This document shows positions 9,536 through 19,943 of a stretch of 64,000 bases of DNA, piece by piece. The translations under genes and the position numbers were made by a program. The stretch is taken from contig CAKMXJ010000023.1 of assembly GCA_928724745.1 (NCBI GenBank), positions 248,001 to 312,000 on the forward strand, written 5' to 3'. How positions within the stretch are numbered: the first letter of the stretch is position 1; the number at the start of each line of letters is the position of its first letter. Under the pieces are notes generated by a model. That model searched no databases and was not told where the DNA came from. It worked only from the letters and a program-made list of their open reading frames with translations. The DNA comes from Anthracocystis setariae (Eukaryota > Basidiomycota > Ustilaginomycetes > Ustilaginales > Ustilaginaceae).

Positions 9536-12500
9536 GCTGGGTAGTAATTGCGGCCGAGCGCAGTGATGTCGGAGAATAGAGACAGAAAGCAAAGTCTGGG
9601 GCTTTTGGGGGAGCGCGACTGCGAACGCGTGGGGAGACCGAGAGCAAACAGATTATATAGATGCGAGCAGGCGAGGCAGAGAAGCAGGATGAGCCAGGGC
9701 GGAAGAGGCCGACGAAAGACAAAGTCGATGGCAAGGTTTGATGACACAGCGGAAGCGTAGGTGGTGGTTAAGGAGAAAGGGAGAGGCAGACCTGGCTGGC
9801 TTTTGGAATGACGCCGGTGGTCGGGTTGGGTGAGAGTCAATGAGGAAGCCAAGAGAGATTAGCAAGAGAAGACCGGTTGCAGGTGAAACCGTCGGTGAAG
9901 TCAAGGGACCCAACAAACAATGCTGGCCGTACTGTAGATTTGGTGCTGATCCGAGGAGAGAGATGAAGGGTACATGCCAGTTCAGGGTGGGAAAGAGTGA
10001 GACAGACGGGAAGAGAGCGACGGCGGTCCAGGTCATTGTCAGAACAGAGCAGTGAAGCGCCGACGCAGGATTCGGATGTCTTCCGACGCCGAAATTCTGG
10101 GTGGGTCTACAACACTACTGGGACAGTACAGTACAGCACTTTGGGGAGACTTGATTTTGAAGGGAGGCAAAAGACCCTTCCCTTCTCTAAAAGTGAGGCT
10201 GTGGGATCTGTTGCAAGCTGGAAAGGAGCTCCCAACGCCAAACGATCCCACGGGTTCAAGACCAGAGTTTGAGCTTGTCCATGAGCGCGAGTCTGTTGTA
10301 TGCAAATGTAAATGTAAATGCAAATGTTGGCACACAATAAGCTCCCCACCGCCGCCGCCGCCGCCGCCGACAAGCTTTGGTCGGCTCAGTGACAGAGACG
10401 TGCGCAATTCGGATTGCAGACTCGTAGCCCACCGCCACTATGAACGAGCAAGACCTTGCGATCGAATCACCTCGCAAAGTCACTAGGACAGCCAGCGTCA
10501 GATGGCCAGATCCGGTTGGTGACAAACAGCAGCAAGATCGAGAATCTGGGTGCACGGAGATTAGCAAACGTGATTGAAGCGAAGGGGGGGTTCGATTCGC
10601 ACCGAGTTTTACGACGAACGGCATACAGTACAAGAAGAGAGTTGCATTATTGCTAAGAGGGGTAACGAGCAGCGGACGACGACAAGTTGGCCGGCGGAGC
10701 GAAAAGCCTCGTGCTTGTTGATCCGACACGCACGCAGCATCAAGTGCATTCAGGCAGTTTGTTCTTAGCGCAACAGGCGGGCGCTATTTAATTGATAGAA
10801 CTGTGCACTGCAGCGCTGTAAGTAGCACCGCATTTCTGCTCGCTTCGCTCCGATGCATGTCAGAACAGAATGACACTCGTTGAAAGCCAGCATGAATAGG
10901 AAAACATGCAGAGCCTACGAGCACGTCGATTTTTTTGAGCATGCAGTCGCGGTAACCGCGTCTAAATGTACTGAGAGTACAGCATCACTCTGGCAAGACA
11001 CCGCCCTGTTGTGGCATTCAAACTATGGGCAAGTGTTGGTAGGAGGTATGAGACGAAAATGGCCTACTTGCGAGCCCCTTGCAGACAATGCGACTTGGTC
11101 CGGGGCTAACCAAATTTGTTTGTTGGAGCAGCACAGCACAGCATCGAAGAGAACAGAAAAGCTTGGCACATGGCCTCTATCAGCTGTGCGCCATTTGAAA
11201 TTCAAACCTATTACAGTATAATAAAATTGCAATCTCGTGTTTCACTGCGGCGTTTCGAGATGCAAACAAGCAAGGCCGCTGTTCTCCTGGTCACCGACAC
11301 TAACTGCTGTTCGAGGCAGCAGCTTGTTTCGCCCTTGTTCAGGACAGTGAAACCTCGAAACTGTCGGCGCTTACTCCTTGTTTTTGTTGCTTGCTTCGGG
11401 ACTCTCGGTTTGTGGTGCGAGAGCCGCGGTCTGTACTATCCAGGACTGAACCGGTTTTGTTCGCAACGCGACTTCGGGGCGAGATGAAACAAACTCATGG
11501 CAGCAACGTGTGTCATTGCTAGCGTAAAATTGCGTCTAAGCGATGCACATGATTGCCAGAGTAGTAGTGTGCTCAACTCCGTCACTTTTGGCTTTGGTGG
11601 GAGTTCATCCACAACCTCCCTGACCTAAGGTCGATCGATTGTTGGCATTCCATTCTAGCGCCAATTCGCAGGAGACCTTTTCTTTTCTTTTGGTACCAGT
11701 TTTAAAGGTGGTGGGCCATTTACAGCTGATCGTGTGCGAGTAGACCTGCATTGCCGAGCTTGTCGTTTTTGCCCAGCGTCGTCATCACCTCGATGCTCCA
11801 AGTCATGCAACGCTGCCTGCCATACTCGCTTGCCACTAAACTGCATCATCTTGTATGGTAATTTCACGATTCGCTCATGTAACCGCTATTCATGCCAGCA
11901 TCATCTCGATATCCTTTCCATCTTTCTGACATCTCAGGACATCGTAGATGTGGCTTTGCTGAGCCAACCGCCATCGTGGTGACGAACTTGGATCCAACGC
12001 TCGGCCCGAAGCAGATCATTGTTCAGTGCAAAACCACGTGCGTTGCGTCCAGGTCTCTTCTGGTGCCCCAGCTGCAGTTCTGTCCACTGTGCATGCTCTC
12101 GCATCAAAATGCGAAACAAAAAGAAGGAGCAGAATTTATAATACAGTATAATGCGAAAAGAATAAATGTAATGTGCTCCACAAAAGAGGCTGTGCGATGC
12201 AAGTCGTAGTCGTCTATGCGAGATCGTCAAAAGTGGCCTGCTGTCAGAATGGATACAGAGTAAGTAGAGCTTTCACCACTCTGCGACCAGAGAACCGCTT
12301 TTGCGAACAACATTCCTAGCCTGGAATACTCAACTTGGCCCATGCCAAGCCGCACACTAATGCAACAACAACAACAACAACAAATTCGGAACATGAACAC
12401 CGCGGTTTAGCAAGGCTTGCGTTTGGAGTTAGCTCCTTCCAACCTCCGTTTTAGCCATACTGTATCAATCACGCCCGTGCCTTATGCAATGCTGATCGGA

Positions 12501-15487
12501 CTTAAGCTAGCATGACTTGGAATCTGGATGCCGTTGATATCCTTTGTTTAGGGCACAGCCGCGATAAGCGCAGCTGCCTCTACTCCTTTCCAGCCACGAC
12601 CAGGCACTGCGTAGCATGTTGGCCTGCTTCTGTTCGCCGGAAAGTCGTTTCGAGAACTCGTCTATCATAGAACATAGGTTGAGCATCACAAATCCAAACA
12701 AGAGGTTTCTGCTCCGCTAGATACGATCATGTGCCTTTTATTCCTTGCTGCACTACACTGGCAGCTTCTCTGTGTGGGGCTTAGTCTCGTGATGCTCTCA
12801 ACAGGTGCACCCTTCCCACTTCGGACTTGACCTCCTATCAGAAACATTGTCTAAGCGATTCGACGTTGCATATTGCGCAACGCACGTGCAGTATTCATGC
12901 GGCTGAGTCTAAAATCACACTTGTTCCTTCCCGCCGACGTCTTCCTTCCCTGGTCCATCGTACTGTACTACTACATTTGATTCGCATCAATGCGTACATC
13001 ATGGAGGCATTCCATGACAAAGAGCGCGGCTGTTGTGACATCCAAATCGGGATTCAACCTTTACTCGATGGGTCACGACTGCACCGCCTCGTATATGGCG
13101 CATGAATGACGACGTCCGGTTCGCAGCGCCCGTCTCATCAGGTCTCATTCTTTCCTTCTTCAAAAGGCCAGCTTTCAGCTCCATACAAGCAGCATTGCAT
13201 GGTTTGGCCATCGAGCAACGATTGGGACCATCGAGGGATATGAACGTTGTGGCTGTGAGATGGGAATTCGTTGGTGCCAGCCACGCAAATCGCAAAGAAG
13301 CACAACCGTCACGAGAGGCTGGTGGAATAAAAAGGAGACAACATATGGATGTTCCGCGGAATCTGGCGCTTGATCAATTGCACAAAGCATTCGGCCATGT
13401 CTGACCGAGCTTCAAGCGGTCGACTAAAAGCGGATTGTGCTTCGACTGATGGCACTACTGTTGCTGACCGGCGACCCTGCACGCCTGCATACATCAAACT
13501 AAAGCTCGGAAGGCAGATCCGAGGAAGAAAGGTCTGCATTCATGCTAACGACGCCGCCGAGTTTGGGTCATGCAGGCTGTGCTCGTGGTCTCCATTCCAC
13601 CGGACCGCTCAGCTTGGCATGACACTTGGCATGAGCCATGTGGCACTTTGCTGTCTACTGTGCAACAATGCTCTACTGTACTGTAGCATGCTATTCGACT
13701 TTAATGCCGTGTGTTTTTGCAGCACGCTAAGCGACAATCACATCAGTCTTTCTTGGCGGACTCGGAAGCTTGGTGCATCCTTGTTCGTTCTTGCTTTCAA
13801 GGTCGGTCCAGCGATGCACAGCCTCATGCACCTCGATGAACCAGTTCTGCTCTCTTACATACGAACATGGGTCATTTTAGAACACTGCAGATGGTACCAA
13901 AATGGTGTGTCACGCCGAACCTTGCTTAGCGTCATGATGGTTGCCGCAGAAAAGCAAGTCCAAGTCTTGGCAGGCTTCATGAAACTTGATCTGCACTCCG
14001 ACGACTCGCCCAAGAGTCCCGCAAGAGCTGTGAGCCATTCCGAATACATGTTACGTCGAAGCTACGGACACAAAGCAGCAGAATTCGTAAAATGTTGTTA
14101 ACAGAACCGAAAGCTAACAGAGCCACAAGCGCAAAAAGTGCCAATCGCCGATGCTGGAATAGGACCCTGTACGCTGAACGGTGTCGCTTAACTCTCGTCC
14201 CACTTACAGTGCAGTACTCGCGCTCATGCGCCCGCTCGGAGCTGTAAATGGGCTCAGGGTATTGATGCGTTCTCGGTGAATTTGAGCATTCAACTCTCAC
14301 TGCTCAGAGCAGTATTTTGCATTTCCAAGTCGTGAGTTCTGCTTGCACATCCCTTAGGCCCTCACAATTCATTGGTTCGCTTGACAGTGGGCCGCCGCAC
14401 CGCGACTGCGACTGCGACCGCGCTTGACCGCCGTGGTGATTTTTTTTTTTGTTTTTTTTTTTGGCAGTTGTGGCGTGGCTTCCCTTCTTGGACAGCTATC
14501 AAGATCTGCGCGCTGCCCTTTTGGTTTTTTCAATCTTTTTGCCCGACGTCGCTTGCGGCCTTTGATTTGCCCACCTCCAATGCGCCGTACCCTGTACCCT
14601 TGCAAGGCTTCCTCGCTGCTCGTCAAGCCCACTTCCAACCCCCCTTTTCCTTTGCATTGTTCAACCCTCAACCCTTTCCGCCCTGATTGCCCACGCATCT
14701 CGCCCTGCCGCCGATTATTGCGGTGTGGTCATGTCAGTCTTGATTCTGTCACATACAGTACGTTTCACATTAATAATTGGCACAGTATGTATGCACTCTG
14801 ATCGTTTGACACCTGCACGTTGGTCCAGAGCTTCTGGGCGTATCTCTAGCCCAAGTCGCGGTGTTTTGATCAGCGCTTCCTTCCGAGCTTCCTGATCCTG
14901 CTTTTGCTACCACTCTTTCAACTTTCGCCGCTCAACTTCTTTTTAGAATTGGCAATGATTGCCTTTGCACCCTCACCGCAGTACGTACAGTACTATACTG
15001 TACTCGCCTGTGGCGTTCACCATCCTCGTACTGTGCTGACAAGTGGCAAAGCATCGTTCTCCTCACTCTCTTTTCCACCCTCGTTGTTCCTTCCTCTATC
15101 GATGTGCCTGATGGTCAGCCATGTGGAACCTTACTTTCCCTCAACCCTGGTCCCCACTCCCTCTCACACATTCAGCGGAGGACAGTCTGCCGATGAGCTT
15201 GCGACAATTTCCCTGATTTGCTCCGTGTTCATCTATGTCGGTAAAAGCACTTCTATGCAGTAGCCGTGAGTCGATTGTCAAGCTCGTGTGCCTGACTCTG
15301 CCCATCGATTTCGCCCCCGACTGAGCTCCGCCCCTTCCTCCCAAGACTATAAAGACTCGCTGCCGTTGCTCGACATACAACGATCCTGTCCGGCGTACTC
15401 TTGCCATCCCTGTCACTGTCTCTCTCCCTTTGAACACCCTGGCTTTGCATCGTTCCCGTTTCGGTCGATTTTGGCCCGTTCGTCACC
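9536..15487. other. Gene-poor region of about 5.9 kb, no supported gene
   Basis: No open frame has recognisable domains. Contents: a hexanucleotide tract (AAATGT-type) at about 10300-10326, (CCG)n at about 10349-10368, (CAA)7 at 12363-12383, T-runs at about 14440-14462, and GTACAGTAC/TACTGTAC motifs at 10126, 12961, 13674, 14985 and 14996. The longest frame (13349-14101, plus, 250 codons) is cysteine-rich without a signal peptide and is treated as unproven. Pyrimidine-rich DNA from about 14880 to 15485 leads into the ATPase and probably holds its promoter and 5' leader. Confidence 0.55.
12363..12383. repeat. (CAA)7 trinucleotide repeat
   Basis: Seven perfect CAA units, intergenic. Confidence 0.85.
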
Positions 15488-18400
15488 ATGACAGACAAGT
15501 CGGTTTCAGACATTGACCTCGAGAAGGAGCAGATCCACGAAACCTTCTATGAGTCGCTCGAACTCAAGCAGGCTCACGCTGAAACCTCGAGAGCTCCCCG
15601 TGTCAGCATCAAGGTGCCTCGCACTCAAACCACCCGCTCGCACATCCCCATTGGTTTCCGCACTCTCAGCATCCAGGTGTACGAGTCGCAGGATGTCCAA
15701 AACGCCAAGCATGACAAAAGTGATCAGTCTGACGCCGATTTCTTCGGCTCGCTCGACTACCACACCATCGAGCCCGAGAAGCTTGCTCAGCGATTCAACG
15801 TTTCCCTCGACTCGGGTCTCGACGCTTCCGCTGCCGCTCGTCGTCTGGAACGCAACGGCAAGAATGTCCTTACTCAGAAGAAGAGCCAGTATTGGAAGAA
15901 GCTGCTCAACTACACATTTGGTGGGTTCTGCTCGATTCTTTGGATTGGTGTCATCATCTTCTTCATCTCCTGGAGGCCACTCGGAGACCCTCCCGCGCCA
16001 TACAACCTCGCTCTCGCTATCGTCGTCTTGATCGTCATCTTCTTCCAGGCTCTCTTCAACGCTTTCCAGGACTGGTCAACACAGAAGGTCATGAACTCGA
16101 TCCTCAACCTCCTTCCGGAAAATGCTGTCGTCATCCGTGACGGTGAGCACCAGAGCATCTCTGCCACCGACCTCGTCGTCGGCGATGTCGTGATCCTCAG
16201 CACCGGTAACAAGGTTCCCGCCGACATGCGAATCATCAAGGCTTCCGCCGATCTCAAGCTCGACCGATCCATCCTTACCGGTGAATCCGAGGAGATTCCT
16301 GGTTCCGTTGAATGCACCGAGAACAACTTCCTCGAGACTCGCAACATTGCTTTCCTTGGCACTCACGTTTGCAATGGTAACGCCACCGGTGTTGTCGTCC
16401 TCACGGGTCAGCGCACCGTTATGGGCCGCATCAACAAGCTCACCAACGAGGACAAGGACAAAACCACCCAGCTCCAAAAGGAAATCACGCGCTTCGTCAT
16501 GATCATCATCGGCCTCACTGTCACACTCGTCGTCATCATGCTCGTCACTTGGCTCGCATGGCTCCGAAGGGATCATCCCGGCTTCCTCAACGTCGTCGGT
16601 ATCCTCACCAACTTGATGAGTCTCGTTGTCGCTTTCATCCCCGAAGGTATGCCCATCGCCGTCGCCCTCACCCTGTCGTTGATTGCCCGCCGCATGCGTG
16701 ATGTCAAGGTCCTTCCAAAGTCTCTCTCCACTGTTGAGACTCTTGGTTGCGTCAACGTCATCTGCTCTGACAAGACGGGTACTCTCACCGAGAACAGGAT
16801 GTCGGTCAACTCGATCGGCTTTGTCGACAAGGAGTGTCTGAGGAGCGAAATCTCTTCCCTCGAGGAAACTACCGCCCTCGAGCAGCTCAAGAAGGGTATG
16901 GCTCTCTGCAATGATGCTTTCTTCGACCCTTCCAGCAATGCCATTGAGATCGCCGAGCGCACCGTCCAGGGTAACGCCACCGACGCCGCTGTCCTTCGTC
17001 TTTCCGCCTCGCTTTCGAGCGATGCAGAGCTCAAGGCCGCCTACCGCCGCGTTTACGACATTCCTTTCAACTCGAAGAACAAGTTCATGCTTACCGTCAT
17101 GCGATCCAACGAAGAAGAGATGCACTCGACCTCGGCCGACGAGATGTTCGTCAAGGGTGCACCTGATGTTTTGATGCCTCGCATCACCCATTTCTACTCG
17201 GCCGTCGATGGCGAGACCAAGGAGTTCGACGACTTTGCTCGCTCGCAACTCGTTCAAAGGCAGGAAACCTGGGCTCGTCGCGGCGAGCGCGTCATTCTTC
17301 TCGCCAAGCGTCAGTTCAGCTCGTCTGCCAAGCACGGAACAAGCGAATACGAGGAAGATGTTGCTGCCGCCAGCGAAAGCCAGCTTGTCGTCATCGGTAT
17401 CCTCGGTATCATGGACCCTCCTCGTTCGGACATCCCTCACACCGTCTCCGAGTGCCGCAGGTCCGGTTCGCGTTTCTTCATGGTCACTGGTGATTTCTCT
17501 CTTACTGCGGCTGCCATTGGCAAGATGGTCGGCATCTTCACCCACAATGGGGAGCCTGACCGCATTCCCGAGTTCGAGGCCAACGGTCGATTCGCTAGCG
17601 ATGGACCTGTTCTCAGCGAAAAGCAGCTCAAGAGGCTCAATGGACCCAAGAACATCATCGAGGCTAGTCTGCTGGTCGAGGGCAAGGAAATCCCCAGCCT
17701 CACTCAGGAGCAATGGGACGTCATTTGCCGCTACGAGGAGATCGTCTTTGCACGGACTACGCCCGAGCAGAAGCTCAAGATCGTCACCGAGCTCCGCGAC
17801 CGTGGTTGTGTCGTCGCTGTCACTGGTGACGGTGTCAACGATGCACCTGCTCTCAAGGCTGCCGATGTCGGCGTCGCTATGGTCTCTGGTTCGGATGTCG
17901 CCATGGAGGCGGCCGATCTCGTCCTCATGGGTGACTTCAGCTCGATCGTCGAGGGTATCAAGCTGGGCCGTCTTGTCTTCCAAAATTTACAGAAGGTCAT
18001 CTCCTACTTGCTCCCAGCGGGTTCCTACTCCGAGGACTGGCCCGTCGTCCTCAACGTCTTCATGGGTGTCCCTCTTCCTCTCAGCTCGTTCTTGATGATC
18101 ATCATCTGCTGTTTCACCGACTTGGTCTGCTGTCTCACTCTCATCTTTGAGAAGGAAGAATTTGACCTTCTCTCGTTGCCGCCGAGGAACCCTAAAACCG
18201 ACCATTTGGTCAACAAGGCTATTTACGGACAGAGCTATCTGTTTATCGGTACGATGGAGACGATCACTGCCCACTCGATGTTCTTCCTATACATCTGGCG
18301 TTACGCTAAGATTCCCGTGAGCGACATGTTCTTCGCCTTCGAAAAGTTCAGCGACGGTTTCCACGGTTACACGATGGACGAGCTCAACCAGTTCCTCAGC

Positions 18401-18736
18401 ACTGGCCAGTGTGTCTATTTCGTCACGCTTGTCATCCTTCAGTGGGGTAACTTGCTCTCGGTTCGCAACAAGAGGATGTCGATCTTCCAAGCCGATCCCA
18501 TCCGCAAGGAACGCAGGAACCCCTACCTGATCGTCGGCGCTCTTTCTGCGCTGGTGATCGCCATCTTTGTCACCGAGGTCAAGGGTATCCAGAACCTCTT
18601 CGGAACCGCCTCGATCCCGATCGAATTCTGGTTCATCCCTATCCCGCTTGCGATTGGCCTTCTCGCCATGGATGAGTTGAGAAAGTTGCTCGTCAGGACT
18701 TTCCCCAACAGCATCATCGCCAAGGTCGCCTGGTAA
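15488..18736 (+). CDS. P-type cation-transporting ATPase, type IIC-like (Na+/K+-ATPase alpha-like)
   Basis: 1082-residue P-type ATPase pumping a cation across a membrane by phosphoenzyme cycling. Seen: N-terminal cation-ATPase domain, actuator loop LTGESEEIPGS, M4 motif FIPEGMPIAVALTL, phosphorylation site CSDKTGTLTENRM with the acceptor aspartate at residue 428, nucleotide domain FVKGAPDVLMPRI, DPPRSDIP, hinge VTGDGVNDAPALKAADVGVAM, then M5-M10. The PEGM in M4 and the overall length (about 1000-1100) fit the type II group; sequence around M4/M5 (ARRM, QNLQKVISYLL) resembles Na,K/H,K-ATPase alpha chains more than Ca2+ or plasma-membrane H+ pumps. There is no sign of a beta-subunit gene nearby. 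The M6 motif FTDLVCC lacks the DxxxD pattern of animal Na,K-ATPase, so ion specificity (Na+, K+ or other) is open. No introns. The long acidic N-terminus is unconserved. Confidence 0.9.
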   Translation: MTDKSVSDIDLEKEQIHETFYESLELKQAHAETSRAPRVSIKVPRTQTTRSHIPIGFRTLSIQVYESQDVQNAKHDKSDQSDADFFGSLDYHTIEPEKLAQRFNVSLDSGLDASAAARRLERNGKNVLTQKKSQYWKKLLNYTFGGFCSILWIGVIIFFISWRPLGDPPAPYNLALAIVVLIVIFFQALFNAFQDWSTQKVMNSILNLLPENAVVIRDGEHQSISATDLVVGDVVILSTGNKVPADMRIIKASADLKLDRSILTGESEEIPGSVECTENNFLETRNIAFLGTHVCNGNATGVVVLTGQRTVMGRINKLTNEDKDKTTQLQKEITRFVMIIIGLTVTLVVIMLVTWLAWLRRDHPGFLNVVGILTNLMSLVVAFIPEGMPIAVALTLSLIARRMRDVKVLPKSLSTVETLGCVNVICSDKTGTLTENRMSVNSIGFVDKECLRSEISSLEETTALEQLKKGMALCNDAFFDPSSNAIEIAERTVQGNATDAAVLRLSASLSSDAELKAAYRRVYDIPFNSKNKFMLTVMRSNEEEMHSTSADEMFVKGAPDVLMPRITHFYSAVDGETKEFDDFARSQLVQRQETWARRGERVILLAKRQFSSSAKHGTSEYEEDVAAASESQLVVIGILGIMDPPRSDIPHTVSECRRSGSRFFMVTGDFSLTAAAIGKMVGIFTHNGEPDRIPEFEANGRFASDGPVLSEKQLKRLNGPKNIIEASLLVEGKEIPSLTQEQWDVICRYEEIVFARTTPEQKLKIVTELRDRGCVVAVTGDGVNDAPALKAADVGVAMVSGSDVAMEAADLVLMGDFSSIVEGIKLGRLVFQNLQKVISYLLPAGSYSEDWPVVLNVFMGVPLPLSSFLMIIICCFTDLVCCLTLIFEKEEFDLLSLPPRNPKTDHLVNKAIYGQSYLFIGTMETITAHSMFFLYIWRYAKIPVSDMFFAFEKFSDGFHGYTMDELNQFLSTGQCVYFVTLVILQWGNLLSVRNKRMSIFQADPIRKERRNPYLIVGALSALVIAIFVTEVKGIQNLFGTASIPIEFWFIPIPLAIGLLAMDELRKLLVRTFPNSIIAKVAW

Positions 18737-19943
18737 TGCACGCACTTCCCTTCTGGAACGATATTATACACACAAAGGAACAACGATGACGTACATGTGT
18801 AGTATAGCAGATAGATTGGAGAGATTTACATGCTTGATGCACGCCTCTACGTGAGGCTGGTCTAATTTACCATTTGATGATCCTCCTACTTCGCTTTCTG
18901 GCGGCGCAGCCGGGCTGGTTTCGTGGTTTGAAGAGCTTCAAGTTCACGGTCTGGCTTCAAGCTGATTCCTCTTTACATCTTGGTCAGTCGAAACGCTACG
19001 TGGTGAGTTCCCGTTTCGCCACGGACCGTATGCTGCCGTCACCATGCTGCTACTTTCACAACCCAGTGGTCGATGTGTGATGTGTGATAAGCAATCATTG
19101 TCCAGAACTGCCTTCGAGGCCGAGTGTGCTAGAACATCGCGGCAGTTTTGACACGTACAATCTGCAAACCTTGTCGCACGAGACCACCACTCTGGTCATC
19201 TTCTCCTCATCCGATAGCTCACTCCGGTGTGCAATTGCTTCCTTTCCTACTCATCAATCGAATCGGCAGTCTACATTCCTCCTTCGGGTCAGATGCTCCC
19301 ACAAGAGGCAGACGGATCACTTTAGGATGCCCATCCTGCACAATCTGGTCAAGCAAAGGTCACATTCCGCGTCGCCCGCCAAATTCTGTGTTGCGAAGGC
19401 TGTCGTTTCACCTCTGATATCGAAGACCAAGCTGAAGACCTCATTGGATTGACGATCCACCCTTTCTTCGGGGCTTCAGAGCTAAAGGACGACGAGATAA
19501 AAATGCATGGATTGAGCAAAGCCATAAACGAGCGACACGGTGACGCCTTTTCGTAGAGGAGAGGCTGATGATGGAGCAGAACGGGAACGAAGTCTACATG
19601 ACGTAAGGCAAAGACAAGAGGCAAGGCATGCAAATACATCAAGATCATACCAAACGCGTCCGAATGAGCGCGCTGGAACAACACCCTTATGGAATAAGAA
19701 ACTGTGCAATGAACGATAAAAGGAGCGTGAAGCGGTCTTGAGGGCAGCGGAGGGGCCCTGTAGACGAATGGTGGGTATTCGAACAACTGGATCCTCGAAG
19801 AGAAGAGTTCATGAAGGTTCCTGAGTAGCGTTTCCAAGACCAAGTGGCCAAGCGGGATGGCAAGAAGCGAGAAGGTAAATGTCCATTGAGAAGAAGCAAA
19901 GATTCAAGGGGCAACGCAGAGGCGGATCAGGGCGGATGCAGGA
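18737..19943. other. Intergenic region between convergent ATPase and GH79-like genes
   Basis: Convergent 3' regions. Short open frames (for example 19084-19452) show no domain or signal features. No repeat or RNA gene recognised. Confidence 0.5.

Noticed and set aside
10589..10600. GGTTCGATTCG as a possible tRNA B box
   Set aside because: No pairing acceptor, D or anticodon arms could be folded around it.
16076..17983. 635-codon open frame antisense to the P-type ATPase
   Set aside because: The composition is the complement of the ATPase coding sequence; no recognisable motif.
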